Shown here one piece after another: positions 1 through 8,979 of a DNA stretch of 64,000 nt. The stretch covers positions 372,001-436,000 of the forward strand of contig NZ_CP108455.1 in the NCBI RefSeq assembly GCF_036241575.1. The letters run 5' to 3'. The position numbers were made by a program, and so were the translations under genes. The DNA comes from Streptomyces sp. NBC_01267. Its GTDB lineage: Bacteria > Actinomycetota > Actinomycetes > Streptomycetales > Streptomycetaceae. How positions within the stretch are numbered: the first letter of the stretch is position 1; each line of letters begins with the position of its first letter. The notes beneath the pieces are model-generated. The model was given only the letters and a program-made list of their open reading frames with translations. It did no database searches and was not told the DNA's origin.

Positions 1-430
1 GACCCTGGCGAACTTCACCGCCCTGGTCCAGGTCAACCTCCTCGGCCCGTTCCTCGGCATCAAGGCGGTCCTCCCCTCCCTCCGGGAGGCGGGCGGCGGC
101 TCCGTCGTGAACATCTCCTCGACGGCCGGTCTGGTCGGCATCCCGGGCCACGCGGCGTACGGCTCGACGAAGTTCGGCCTCCGCGGCCTCACCCGTTCCT
201 GCGCCCTGGACCTCGCGAAGTACGGGATCCGTGTCAACTCCGTCCACCCGGGTGCGATCGACACCCCCATGACGGCGGACGTCGCCGGACGGGACTGGTC
301 ACATGTTCCCCTGCGCCGGATGGGCCGCCCGCAGGAGGTCGGAGAACTCGTCCGTTTCCTGGTCTCCGATGCCTCCTCCTACATCACCGGCACCGAGTTC
401 CCCGTCGACGGAGGGCTGACCACCGGATGA
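1..430 (+). CDS. Short-chain dehydrogenase/reductase, C-terminal part (5' end outside window)
   Basis: The reading frame is open from base 2, so the N-terminus with the nucleotide-binding glycine motif lies outside the window. The visible 142 residues have the second half of a classical SDR. There is a NISS segment carrying the catalytic Ser, then YGSTK (the YxxxK catalytic pair), then a VNSVHPGAIDTPM segment, and a C-terminus ending in GGLTTG that is typical of FabG-like 3-oxoacyl/3-hydroxysteroid-type reductases. It presumably performs NAD(P)-dependent oxidation or reduction of a hydroxyl/keto group in the cytoplasm; the substrate cannot be read. The stop overlaps the ATG of the downstream esterase (ATGA), so the two are probably co-translated and may act on the same compound. 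Confidence 0.9.
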   Translation, partial: TLANFTALVQVNLLGPFLGIKAVLPSLREAGGGSVVNISSTAGLVGIPGHAAYGSTKFGLRGLTRSCALDLAKYGIRVNSVHPGAIDTPMTADVAGRDWSHVPLRRMGRPQEVGELVRFLVSDASSYITGTEFPVDGGLTTG

Positions 431-1335
431 CCGACTCACTGACTCCCCTGGCCCGCCGGGTGTGCGATGCCATGTCCGCGGCCTTCCCCGGTCCGGCAGT
501 CGGCGTCGAGGCCCTGCGCGCCGCGACCGAGGCGGGCGCGGCGGCCCGCCCGGTGCGCCCGGTCGCCGATGTGCGCGACGACACGGCGGACGGAATCCCC
601 GTACGGCTCTACTCCCCGTCCCCCGCGCCGACCACCGTGATCGTGTTCTTCCACGGCGGCGGCTGGGTCCTCTGCGGCCTGGACACCCACGACGGCCTCT
701 GCCGCGAACTCGCCGCCCGCACCGGGGCACTGGTGATCTCGGCCGACTACCGGCGTGCTCCGGAGCACCCCTTCCCGGCCGCCGCCGACGACGCGTACAC
801 CGTGCTCACCTGGGCAGCCCGCAACCACCCCCGTCACCAGCTGCTCCTCGCCGGGGACTCCAGCGGCGGCAACCTCGCCGCCGCGTGCAGCCTGCGCGCC
901 CGCGACGAGAGCGGCCCCCGCATCACCGCCCAGCTGCTCCTCTACCCCGCCCTCGACCACCGTCTGACGACGGCGTCGGCCCGCGAATTCGCCGAGGGTT
1001 ACTTCCACACCACCGCCTGCATGCGCTGGTACTGGCAGCAGTACGCGCCGGGCCGGGACGCCGGTCACCCTTACGCGTCCCCGGGGCTGGCCCCGGATCT
1101 CAGCCGCCTGCCACCCACCCTGCTCGTCCTCGCCGACTGCGACCCGCTGCGCGACGAGGGTCTGGCGTACGCCCGGCGCACGGGGGCCGAAGTGCACCTG
1201 CACACCGGCGTGTTCCACGGTTTCCTCGGCGCCGTCGGCACGCTCCCGCAGGCGGACAGCGCGCTGGCGGGCGCGGCGGCCTGGGTCACGGCCACGACCG
1301 CGAAGGCGCCGGCCCCGGAAGCGGCGAGGCCCTGA
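427..1335 (+). CDS. Alpha/beta hydrolase of the hormone-sensitive lipase (HSL/GDSAG) family
   Basis: A 302-residue cytoplasmic esterase. The HSL oxyanion motif HGGGW is at about residues 76-80. The nucleophile elbow GDSSGG is at 143-148, with Ser145 as the likely nucleophile. A later DCDPLRDEG segment supplies the acid and HGF the catalytic His. No signal peptide is visible. The family hydrolyses short-chain esters and lactones. The ATG overlaps the stop of the upstream short-chain dehydrogenase by ATGA, which argues for an operon in which an ester is cleaved and the alcohol or ketone is then processed; this pairing is inference. The length matches the family norm of about 300-320 residues. 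Confidence 0.9.
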   Translation: MTDSLTPLARRVCDAMSAAFPGPAVGVEALRAATEAGAAARPVRPVADVRDDTADGIPVRLYSPSPAPTTVIVFFHGGGWVLCGLDTHDGLCRELAARTGALVISADYRRAPEHPFPAAADDAYTVLTWAARNHPRHQLLLAGDSSGGNLAAACSLRARDESGPRITAQLLLYPALDHRLTTASAREFAEGYFHTTACMRWYWQQYAPGRDAGHPYASPGLAPDLSRLPPTLLVLADCDPLRDEGLAYARRTGAEVHLHTGVFHGFLGAVGTLPQADSALAGAAAWVTATTAKAPAPEAARP

Positions 1336-1416
1336 AGCGCTCCACTTCGCCACGCGGCAGGGTCCCCGTCCCCGGCACCACGGGGCGGACCGCATGCGAA
1401 CGGCATACGCACCCGG

Positions 1417-2520
1417 TCACGGGGCTCGGCCGTCATGGCGGGCGGACCCGTGACCGGGAGCGCGCTCGGTCCGGCGGATCTGCTCCACCGGATACGGCGC
1501 CTCCCTGTTCCCGTACTGGAACTCGCGGAAGAAGTCCGACAGCACCACGGCGAGCGGCGCACGCCGGGTGAGGATCGCCGCAGCCGCCTCCGGGATTCCC
1601 GTGGGGCGCTCGCCTCGGGCATACGCGCGCACCTGCGCCTCGCGGTCGTCCCTCCCGTACCCGAACAGGGCGGTCACCAGCCAGTTCGCGAGGTAGGTAA
1701 CCGCGTAGCAGCGGTCGTAGGACTGGTGCCGGTCGAAGAAGGCGGCCTCGTCCCGCGAGAGCTCGAACCGGGACGAGAGCGCGAGGCCGTAGTCCGCGAA
1801 GAAGAGGCGCCGGCCATCGGTCAGGATGTTCTCGAAGTGGAGGTCGAAGTGGAGGAGGCCCCGGCTGTTCATGAACGAGGTGCCGGCTTCCAGGCCCCTC
1901 TCGACCAAGGTGCAGGCCCGGTCGGCTGCCTCGCCGCCTCCCTCCAACTGCTCCCCCAGCCACTGGTGCAGGTTCTGCGGGATGTACTCCAGGAACAGCG
2001 CGACGCTCGCCGATGACTGCTGGAGCCCCTCGATCCGGCGGCGTATCTGCGATCCGCCGCCCCAGTAGGCGACGGCCCGTTCGACGTCGGCCAGTTCCCC
2101 GGGCAGCGGCGTCGAGTCCGGAAGTACCCGCCAGTGGTACATCAGGGGGAAGCTCTCGCATTCCCCCGCGAGTACCCAGTTCGTCGTCATCGTGTGCACG
2201 GCGAGTTCCCGCCAGGCCCCGCAGCCCGGCCCGCCGATGGTGCCGACACCGTACTGGCAGAAGACGGGCAGCTCGAACAGGTTCGCCGTGGACCGGACGT
2301 GTCCGGGCTGCCTCTCCAGGTCGGTGAGGGGCACCCGTTTCACGAAGACCGGTGTTCCGTCGATCTCCAGCAGCGCCGACTTCCCGCCGATGCCGGAACC
2401 GATCGGCTCGGCCGCGTCCACGAGGTCACCCAGTGCCTGATCGCTGTGCAGGGCCAGGGAGGTGGAGACGGCTCCATGGGCGGTGAGACGCGCGCTGCGC
2501 GACAGGTCGGTGCACTTCAC
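1417..2520 (-). CDS. Protein-kinase-like fold protein (putative small-molecule or protein kinase)
   Basis: I place the start at GTG 2520 because GGAGG (2530-2526) lies five bases upstream. The frame is open further upstream but has no comparable ribosome site. The 367-residue product has kinase-fold landmarks: a glycine-rich IGSGIGGKS at 40-48, VKR with candidate Lys61, the catalytic-loop-like HFDLHFEN at 224-231 (Asp226, Asn231), and ADYG at 242-245 in place of DFG. HxDxHxxN and a DYG-type metal motif occur in both Ser/Thr-kinase-like and phosphotransferase branches, so substrate class is unclear. No transmembrane segment or PASTA domain is visible. It converges on the esterase gene. Function is inferred from fold motifs only. 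Confidence 0.7.
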   Translation of the reverse strand: MKCTDLSRSARLTAHGAVSTSLALHSDQALGDLVDAAEPIGSGIGGKSALLEIDGTPVFVKRVPLTDLERQPGHVRSTANLFELPVFCQYGVGTIGGPGCGAWRELAVHTMTTNWVLAGECESFPLMYHWRVLPDSTPLPGELADVERAVAYWGGGSQIRRRIEGLQQSSASVALFLEYIPQNLHQWLGEQLEGGGEAADRACTLVERGLEAGTSFMNSRGLLHFDLHFENILTDGRRLFFADYGLALSSRFELSRDEAAFFDRHQSYDRCYAVTYLANWLVTALFGYGRDDREAQVRAYARGERPTGIPEAAAAILTRRAPLAVVLSDFFREFQYGNREAPYPVEQIRRTERAPGHGSARHDGRAP

Positions 2521-2880
2521 TGCTGCCTCCGTCCGGACATCGTTCTCTGATCCTCCGTCAGCTGTGTGCCTCACGGGATCCTCCGTCAGTGCCTCACGGG
2601 ACGCGACCGCGCTCTCGCCCGTCAGGCTCTTCCCGCGGGACGCGCTCTCCGTTCGCACAATCTACCGGCGAGCCGCAGCCGCCCCCGGCCGCTCCCTCAT
2701 AGCAAGCTTCTGAACTGATGTCACCTGACGCCGAGATCCGTCCCCCTGCGGGGCGGTCACCGGCTGACTCCATGGGTACGGGGCGGATCCACGCGCCATC
2801 TCCCACCCGGTGCCCGCGGAAAGGCATGGTGACCGTCCTGCCGAAGAGACCCGGAACACCGTTGTCCCGAAGGGAATCCC
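2521..2880. other. Divergent intergenic region between the kinase-like gene and the amidase
   Basis: The stretch contains the GGAGG ribosome site of the minus-strand kinase-like gene and the GAAGGGA sequence preceding the TTG start of the amidase. A possible minus-strand promoter (GGTGAC, about 18 bases, TATGAG) lies near 2695-2725, but it is a weak match. I see no gene, repeat or clear operator here. Confidence 0.4.
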
Positions 2881-4806
2881 TTGCACCGACGAGAAAGGAA
2901 GCGGTGGCTGCCCGCAGCCGCCCTGAGCGGCACGCTCGCCGCAGGCGCTCTCGCCTTCCTCCCGACCATCGCGCAGGCTCAGAACGACGGCGAAGCGCAG
3001 CAACCCACCGCCCAGGCCGATTTCTCGGCAGCCGCAGCCGAGTTCGAGGTGCCGCTGCCCGTGCTGCTGGGCGTCGCCCACGAGGAATCCGGCTGGCAGC
3101 AGCACACCGGCTACAGCAACACCGGCGGGTGGGGACTGATGAACCTCACCGATGTGACGTCCGCGATGGCCGTCGACGGCGCCGCGGGCGCTTCCGGACG
3201 TTCCGACCTCGCCTCGTTCACCGGCCGCCCCGAACTGCACACCCTGCGGGCCGCCGCTGAACTGACCGGTCTCCCCGCCGAGAAGCTCCGGAACGACCGG
3301 CTCGACAACCTCCGTGGTGGAGCCGCCCTGCTCGCCTCGTACCAGAAGAAGCTCACCGGTCGCACCTCCGACGACCCGTCGGAGTGGACCGCCGCGATCG
3401 CCAGGTACAGCAGGCTGTCCGACAAGAAGGCGGCCACGTCGTACGTCGACGACGTGTTCGCCACCCTCAGGTCCGGTGCCCGGCAGGAGTCCCCGGCGGG
3501 AACGCCGGTCACCCTGGCGGCCGTTCCGTCGGCGAAGCCCGCCCCCGGCCAGCTGCGCGCACTCGCTCTCAAGGACACCGCAGCCCCGCAGGCCGAGTGC
3601 CCCGAGTCGATGAACTGCCGGTTCACCGCGGCGGCCCCGTCCAACGGTCAGGTCTCCGACCGTCCGGCCAACGGCATGAGGATCTCCCAGGTCATCATCC
3701 ACACCACGGAGGGGTCGTACGACGGCGCCGTCAAGGCCTTCCGGACACCGGGGGGTTCCTCCGCGCACTACGTGATGCGCTCGTCGGACGGCGCCGTCAC
3801 CCAGATGGTGCCCGACAAGGACATCGCGTTCGGTGACGGCAACTACGACAGCAACCTCCACTCGGTCCAGATCGAGCACGAGGGATTCTCCGCGCACGGT
3901 GCGGACTGGTACACGACGGCGGCGTACCGGCAGACGGCCGAGCTGGTGAAGTATCTGGCCGACCGGTACGACATCCCGCTGGACCGCCAGCACATCCTCG
4001 GGCACGACAATGTTCCCGGCCCCTCCGCCGGCACACTCACCGGCATGCACTGGGACCCGGCCGACGGGTGGGACTGGACCCGCTTCCTGCGGATGCTCGG
4101 CGCTCCGGTCGACAACGGTCGCCACGGGGTCGGAGCGGTCGGATCGGCAGTGACGATCACTCCCGGCTTCCACCGCAACCGGCAGACGTACACGGTCTGC
4201 CCCGCGGACGACCCGTCGGGCACCGTCACCGCCTGCACGCCGGTCACCGGGCCGTCGAGCGCGCTGTTCGTGCGCACCGCCCCCAGCAGCGACGCTCCGC
4301 TCGTCCTCGACCCGGTCGTGCACCCCGACCCGGCCGCCAAGGGCGGTACGGACAGGGTCAACGACTGGAGTGTCACCGTCCAGGCCGGCCAGCAGTTCGT
4401 CGTCGCCGACCGCCGGGGCAGTTGGACGGCCATCTGGTACGACGGCCAGAAGGGCTGGATCCACGACCCGCACGGTATGAACACCACTCCCGCCACGGGT
4501 GTACGGATCATCAGGGCGGTGGGCGACGGCGCCGCGCCGGTGTACGGCACCGCCTACCCGGACGCCGCCGAGTACCCGGCCGGGCTGTCCCCGTCGACGC
4601 AGGCACCCCTGACGGCGAAGAACTACGTGATCCCGGTCGGCCAGGCCTATGTCGCCGACCAGCCGCCCGCCGCGAGCGCCGACTTCTTCCCCTCGGGCGG
4701 GCAGGTGGTCACGGGGGCCAAGCACTACTACACGGTCCAGTTCAACCACCGCTACGTCCTGGTGAACGCCGCGGACGTCACGGCCACGCACACGCCGGGG
4801 CGCTGA
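2881..4806 (+). CDS. Secreted N-acetylmuramoyl-L-alanine amidase (PGRP/Ami_2 type)
   Basis: A 641-residue exported hydrolase. The TTG start follows GAAGGGA with a five-base gap and is followed at once by a basic, hydrophobic signal peptide ending near AQAQ. Residues about 45-200 form an N-terminal helical region that opens with a GVAHEESGWQ segment, lysozyme/transglycosylase-like in appearance. The Ami_2/PGRP domain covers roughly 255-400, with zinc-ligand candidates His277 (IIHTTEGS) and His375 (GHDNVPG). The tail of about 200 residues is beta-rich with conserved Trp/Tyr, consistent with SH3-like or wall-binding repeats. It would cleave the bond between MurNAc and L-Ala in peptidoglycan outside the cell. 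A shared hairpin terminator separates it from the converging GH116-like gene. Confidence 0.88.
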   Translation: MHRRERKRWLPAAALSGTLAAGALAFLPTIAQAQNDGEAQQPTAQADFSAAAAEFEVPLPVLLGVAHEESGWQQHTGYSNTGGWGLMNLTDVTSAMAVDGAAGASGRSDLASFTGRPELHTLRAAAELTGLPAEKLRNDRLDNLRGGAALLASYQKKLTGRTSDDPSEWTAAIARYSRLSDKKAATSYVDDVFATLRSGARQESPAGTPVTLAAVPSAKPAPGQLRALALKDTAAPQAECPESMNCRFTAAAPSNGQVSDRPANGMRISQVIIHTTEGSYDGAVKAFRTPGGSSAHYVMRSSDGAVTQMVPDKDIAFGDGNYDSNLHSVQIEHEGFSAHGADWYTTAAYRQTAELVKYLADRYDIPLDRQHILGHDNVPGPSAGTLTGMHWDPADGWDWTRFLRMLGAPVDNGRHGVGAVGSAVTITPGFHRNRQTYTVCPADDPSGTVTACTPVTGPSSALFVRTAPSSDAPLVLDPVVHPDPAAKGGTDRVNDWSVTVQAGQQFVVADRRGSWTAIWYDGQKGWIHDPHGMNTTPATGVRIIRAVGDGAAPVYGTAYPDAAEYPAGLSPSTQAPLTAKNYVIPVGQAYVADQPPAASADFFPSGGQVVTGAKHYYTVQFNHRYVLVNAADVTATHTPGR

Positions 4807-4827
4807 CAGCCGGGCGCGTTCCTCGGG

Positions 4828-4867
4828 GTGGGCCTGCCGTCTCCGGCAGCAGGGACGGCAGGCCCAC
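4828..4867. terminator. Bidirectional hairpin terminator between convergent genes
   Basis: A perfect 14-bp inverted repeat (left arm GTGGGCCTGCCGTC at 4828-4841, right arm 4854-4867) with a 12-base loop lies 21 bases after the amidase stop and 72 bases from the GH116-like stop. There is no T-tract, which is normal for Streptomyces terminators. It probably serves both genes. Confidence 0.75.
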
Positions 4868-4939
4868 TCGGTGTTCACGGACCGGTTCGGGGCCGTGGAC
4901 ACGCACGGTCAGGGCGTCTCGCGCGCCGCCCGGTGTCCG

Positions 4940-7900
4940 TCAGGGCCCGTACGCGAGCCGTACCGTCAGCGGCGCGTGCCGCACGGTGAGCGGCTTCGCG
5001 AACCGCACGGTGGCCGTGGTGCCGGAGAGCGTCACCTCGGCGCCCCGCAGTTCCCCGGCGCTCCCCGACGTACGCAGCCGTACGGTCCGGGTGCCTTGCG
5101 GCACCTGGAGTGTCAGCCGGCGCACGGCGAGCGACCCGTGCCGCACCAGAACGCTGTCCGTCTGGACTCCACCCGCCCGCTTCTGCGTGAACGTGCCCCA
5201 GGCCGCGCCCGTACTGAAGAACGAGCGGTGGTCGGCCGGCCGCCAGGTGGGTGCGAAGGTGAGGGCGCCTTCCGGACCGTTGGAGGAGAAGCCCTGAGCC
5301 GCCGTCAGCAGCGACCAGGAGGAGAGCGTGCGGCCGTAGTACTTGCCGCACTCGTCGTCGCCGAACGGGCTGCCCGTGCCGTCGCCGGTCGAGCAGGTGC
5401 CCATGCTGATGTACGGGCCCTTGCGCGCCTTTCCGTCGTAGCGGTCGGAGATCGCCTTCACGGCCCTGAGACCCTCCGCCGTCTGTCCGCGCTGAAGCAT
5501 CAGAGCCGCCGCCGAGTACTCGAAGCCCGACATCAACTCGTCGTAGTAGAGCGGGGTGTTGGACGGCTTGTCGCCGTGCGGCCAGGTCGTCATCTGCAGA
5601 CCGCCGTCGGTTTCGAGGGCGTACTGGCGGAACTGGTGCGCGTAGTTGTAGCCGGAGTACGGGGTGTCGCCGAGGAGGTTGTCGCGGTAGTTGTTCTTGA
5701 AGAGGTTCTTCGCGGCGAGGTCCATGTGCGCGCTGTCGTAGATGTCGCCGAGGCCGAGCTGGGTGGACCACCACTGGCCGAGCAGCATGTCCACCTCGGA
5801 GCCGTTGCCGTACGAGGCGCCGACGCCCGAGTTGACCTCGGTGTAGTACTCGCCGTTGAAGTAGGCCTTCTCACCGGCTGTGCGGCCCTTCTCGTAGATC
5901 GAGGCGTACAGCTGGGCGGCCTTGGTGTCGCCCTCCGCCTCGGCCATCTTCTGCGAGGCGTGCACCGAGGCGAGGTACATCGAGCCCAGCCAGGAGCCGT
6001 TGCCCGTCTCGCCGCCGTCGAGGGTGGTGTTGAAGCTGCCGGTCAGGATGCCGTCGTGGTCGGCGTCGCCGAGCCCGACGACGTAGTCCATGGACTTCTC
6101 GACCTTCGCCCAGTTGGCGTCCAGCCACTTCTTGTCGGTGGTCTGATAGGTCCGGTAGGCGGAGAGAAGAACGCCCGTCTGGCCGTCCATCGTGAAGCTG
6201 CTGTCGCCGTCGAACCGCATCGGGATCTTGCCGGAGCTGTCGGCGTTGTCGAGCCACTGCTGCGTCCAGCGCCGGCCGACCTCCGGCCACAGCCAGGCCT
6301 GCGCCTGGGCGTAGTGGAAGACGTGTGTCGGCATGCCGGGGCAGCAGCCCCAGCCCTCGCGTGCGCCGAAGAAGCCGTTCTTCGCCCACCACACGGAAGG
6401 CGAGTGCAGCACGGCGGTGGCCGCGGACACCCGGTCGATGAGATAGCGCGGCAGGTTCGAGTCGTAGAGGGAGTCGTGGTACGCGGTGGTGTCGGCGAGC
6501 AGCCGGTCGTAGTTCCGGGTGACGTACGAGGAGACGTCGTCGGCGGAGTTCCACCAGTTCTCGTACTGGCGGCCGTCCCCGCCGTTGTAGTTCTTGGCGC
6601 CGGGGAAGTGCCAGTTCAGGGCGATGGGCACGGTGGTGTGTCCGCCCGGTTCCAGGGTTACGGATACCGAGAGCGCGCCGTCGACCGTCGTCCGGTCGGC
6701 CGGGCTCGACGCGTCCTTCGACCCGCTCAGCTTCCCGTCGTCGGCGAGGTCCGCGGAGAGCGAACTCAGCGAGTCCCAGGAGGCCGTCGCCGATACGTTC
6801 TTCCCGTACGCGGTGAGGTTCATGGTGCCCGCGCCATCCTTGCCGGACATGCTCAGGCCGGTCTGCGGTCCCTGAGCGCCCGAGGCTGCGGTCACCCGGG
6901 TGCGGTTGGCGCCGTAGCCGTCGACGACGCGGTCGTCGGCGCCGCCGACGGTGTCGTAACCGTTGAAACCGACGGCGTTCTGCTGCGACGCGAGCAGCGA
7001 CACCTTGACGGGTTTACGGGTGGGGTTGTCGAGTGTGAAGCGGTAGATCGCGGTCGGGATCGCGGAGTCCTTGGCATCGCCCGGAATCATCGGGTTGACG
7101 ACGTCCTCCGAGACCCGCACGGGAAGCTGGTCGTCCTTGAAGTCGTACCCCAATTGCGGGTATTCGCCCTGCTGCGTCAGCGACTTCATGGCGGGGAACG
7201 CGGTGTCGCCGACAGCCTTCGTCTGGAGCGCCCGCACCACCGGGCGGCCCCCCTGTGCCTGGGCGCGCACCCCGAAGAAGCTGTTCGGCAGCTTGCCCTG
7301 GGTGTAGGTGTCCTCGTCGAGCTGCCAGCTGCCGGGCGAGAGCTTGCCGATGTTGTTGAAGATCCACCAGGTGGGCCGGGCGCCGGTGCCGTCGTGGACG
7401 ATGCCTGCCGAACCGAGCGGTCCGACGGGGAAGCGCGTGTCGGTGAGATGGTCCCCGCTGTAGGTCGCGGGCGCACCCTTGCCCGAGAGGTCCGTGTACG
7501 GCCGGGCGAGCGTGGTGACCGGTTCGGACTCCCCGCCGTCCGCGTCGAGCGCGACGACCCGGTAGAACCAGGTTCCTTCCTTGCCCGCCGAACGGTCCTG
7601 GTAGGAGGGGGACTTGACGGTCGCCACCTTCGTGTAGGCGCCGTCCTGCGCGGTGGAGCGGTACACCTCGTATCCGGTGACCTGCGGGTCGGGCGCCGCC
7701 TGCCAGGTCAGGGAGACCGCGTCGGCGGTGCGGGTGGTACGGGGCGCGGTCGGGGCGGGCGGCACGTTCGCCCGGACGTCGTCGAGGGTGACATGGCCCC
7801 ACGCCGCCGTGGACTTGTCGACGACCTTCAGGACGACGTCCTTGCCGACGAGCGACGAACCGTCGAGCGTGCGGTAGGCCATCACCTCGGAGTCGGCGCC

Positions 7901-8380
7901 GCTCGCGCGCGCGACCTCCTTGCCGCAGCCGTCGGCGGCGGTCGCGTCGTACGCGCAGAGCGCCACGTACGTGTTCGCGCCGGAACCGCCGCCGACGAGC
8001 ATCGTCACGGTGGGCCGGGCCAGGGTGAACTTCGGTGAGACGACCGTGCCGGTGTAGCTGTCGCTGGGCTGCTGTCCGGCGGTCTCCAGGGTGGAGAGGA
8101 ACCAGGTGCCCTCCTTGAGGTAGGGGGCGTCCGAGTTGTGGAACCGGGCGCGGTCCGTGACCAGTTGTCCGAACGCACCGGACGCGACGCGCCAGCCCTC
8201 CGGCAGCACGCCGCCCTCGAACCCCTCGGTGAAAGCGGGGGCGGTTGCGGAGCCCACGGCGTCCACGGGGGAGGCTCCGGTGAGTGCTCCCGTGCCGATC
8301 AGGGCCGAAACGGCTATCAGGGCGGTGGTGAGAGTACGGGAGCGGCGTGCGCGCCCGGCGGGGAGAGGCGCCACAGTCAT
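4940..8380 (-). CDS. Secreted GH116-like glycosidase with FN3 domain (bile-acid beta-glucosidase/GBA2 superfamily)
   Basis: A 1146-residue exported protein starting at ATG 8380. It has a basic signal peptide (RARRSRTLTTAL then a hydrophobic stretch to about residue 40), a jelly-roll-like N-terminal region, an FN3 domain near residues 210-300 (VSLTWQAAPDP, GYEVYRS), and a long beta-sandwich plus alpha/alpha-barrel. The barrel carries GH116 landmarks: GCCPGMPTHVFHYAQ, DADHDGILTGSFNTTLDGG (candidate acid/base Asp), GNGSWLGSMYLASVHA and ELMSGFEYSAAA. GH116 enzymes cleave beta-glucosides, beta-xylosides and related beta-glycosides with retention; the substrate here is unknown. The ATG overlaps the stop of the RbsD/FucU-like gene by one base (TGATG), so the two are translationally coupled. 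A motif shared with other glycan loci lies upstream of the pair. Confidence 0.75.
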   Translation of the reverse strand: MTVAPLPAGRARRSRTLTTALIAVSALIGTGALTGASPVDAVGSATAPAFTEGFEGGVLPEGWRVASGAFGQLVTDRARFHNSDAPYLKEGTWFLSTLETAGQQPSDSYTGTVVSPKFTLARPTVTMLVGGGSGANTYVALCAYDATAADGCGKEVARASGADSEVMAYRTLDGSSLVGKDVVLKVVDKSTAAWGHVTLDDVRANVPPAPTAPRTTRTADAVSLTWQAAPDPQVTGYEVYRSTAQDGAYTKVATVKSPSYQDRSAGKEGTWFYRVVALDADGGESEPVTTLARPYTDLSGKGAPATYSGDHLTDTRFPVGPLGSAGIVHDGTGARPTWWIFNNIGKLSPGSWQLDEDTYTQGKLPNSFFGVRAQAQGGRPVVRALQTKAVGDTAFPAMKSLTQQGEYPQLGYDFKDDQLPVRVSEDVVNPMIPGDAKDSAIPTAIYRFTLDNPTRKPVKVSLLASQQNAVGFNGYDTVGGADDRVVDGYGANRTRVTAASGAQGPQTGLSMSGKDGAGTMNLTAYGKNVSATASWDSLSSLSADLADDGKLSGSKDASSPADRTTVDGALSVSVTLEPGGHTTVPIALNWHFPGAKNYNGGDGRQYENWWNSADDVSSYVTRNYDRLLADTTAYHDSLYDSNLPRYLIDRVSAATAVLHSPSVWWAKNGFFGAREGWGCCPGMPTHVFHYAQAQAWLWPEVGRRWTQQWLDNADSSGKIPMRFDGDSSFTMDGQTGVLLSAYRTYQTTDKKWLDANWAKVEKSMDYVVGLGDADHDGILTGSFNTTLDGGETGNGSWLGSMYLASVHASQKMAEAEGDTKAAQLYASIYEKGRTAGEKAYFNGEYYTEVNSGVGASYGNGSEVDMLLGQWWSTQLGLGDIYDSAHMDLAAKNLFKNNYRDNLLGDTPYSGYNYAHQFRQYALETDGGLQMTTWPHGDKPSNTPLYYDELMSGFEYSAAALMLQRGQTAEGLRAVKAISDRYDGKARKGPYISMGTCSTGDGTGSPFGDDECGKYYGRTLSSWSLLTAAQGFSSNGPEGALTFAPTWRPADHRSFFSTGAAWGTFTQKRAGGVQTDSVLVRHGSLAVRRLTLQVPQGTRTVRLRTSGSAGELRGAEVTLSGTTATVRFAKPLTVRHAPLTVRLAYGP

Positions 8381-8979
8381 CAGCCTGCCATCCGCTTGCG
8401 CAGGTCGGCCTCGCGGTCCGCGTCCCAGTACTTGGCGTCCAGCTCGAAGAATACCGAGGTGTAGGGCAGCGTGAGGTCGGTCTTCAGGATGATGACGCCG
8501 AACTCCTTGCCCGCGTCGTCGAGTTTCCCGATCAGGTCGTCGTGCAGCAGGGACTTCGTCTCCTGGCCGGCGAGTGCCTTGCCGAGGTCCTTGCGGTAGG
8601 CGGTGATGCCCGGCGCCGACTTCTCCGGTACGTAGGACAGCTCCTTGTCGAGCTGGATGTGGGCCTTCACGTGCGGCTGCCTGTCCAGCATGCCCACGAC
8701 GTCCTTGACGACATCGACCTGGTGGCCGCCGGTGACGATCGTCCTGACACCCGGGCTGGTCTGCTGCGGGTAGGCGGAGTCGGTGACCACGATCCAGTTG
8801 CGGTGCCCCAGCGAGGGCAGCGCCGTGCTGAGCTGCCGCTGCCAGGAACTGCCGGAGCCGTTCCCGGTCGCCCGGGTGGCTGCCGACGCGGCATCCCCCG
8901 GAGCGAGGGCGAGCGCCCCCGCGGCGAGAGCAGCCAGTGCGACGACTGGGGCGACGATGGTGAAACGGAGTGAGCGCAT
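8380..8979 (-). CDS. Secreted RbsD/FucU-like (sugar mutarotase-like) protein
   Basis: The start is ATG 8979, preceded by GGAGGTACTGCGT with a good spacing; the frame continues upstream but without a ribosome site. The 199-residue product has an N-terminal signal peptide (about 35 residues, ending in ASAA). The mature part resembles the RbsD/FucU family: SLGHRNWIVVTDSAYP parallels the GH-x-D...DA-x-P signature holding the catalytic His and Asp, and the C-terminal FGVIILKTDLTLPYTSVFF parallels the final strand. RbsD/FucU enzymes interconvert sugar anomers and are normally cytoplasmic, so a secreted copy coupled to a glycosidase is unusual. An alternative is a non-enzymatic sugar-binding partner. 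The family call rests on motif resemblance only. Confidence 0.5.
   Translation of the reverse strand: MRSLRFTIVAPVVALAALAAGALALAPGDAASAATRATGNGSGSSWQRQLSTALPSLGHRNWIVVTDSAYPQQTSPGVRTIVTGGHQVDVVKDVVGMLDRQPHVKAHIQLDKELSYVPEKSAPGITAYRKDLGKALAGQETKSLLHDDLIGKLDDAGKEFGVIILKTDLTLPYTSVFFELDAKYWDADREADLRKRMAG

Noticed and set aside
2662..4902. Long minus-strand frame opposite the amidase
   Set aside because: Antisense to a clear amidase with signal peptide and zinc motif; no start signal or domain.
4871..8038. Very long open frame on the plus strand opposite the GH116-like gene
   Set aside because: It is the antisense shadow of the glycosidase: no ribosome site, no recognisable domain, and the residue composition is Arg/Val/Gly-biased as expected for an antisense GC-rich frame.
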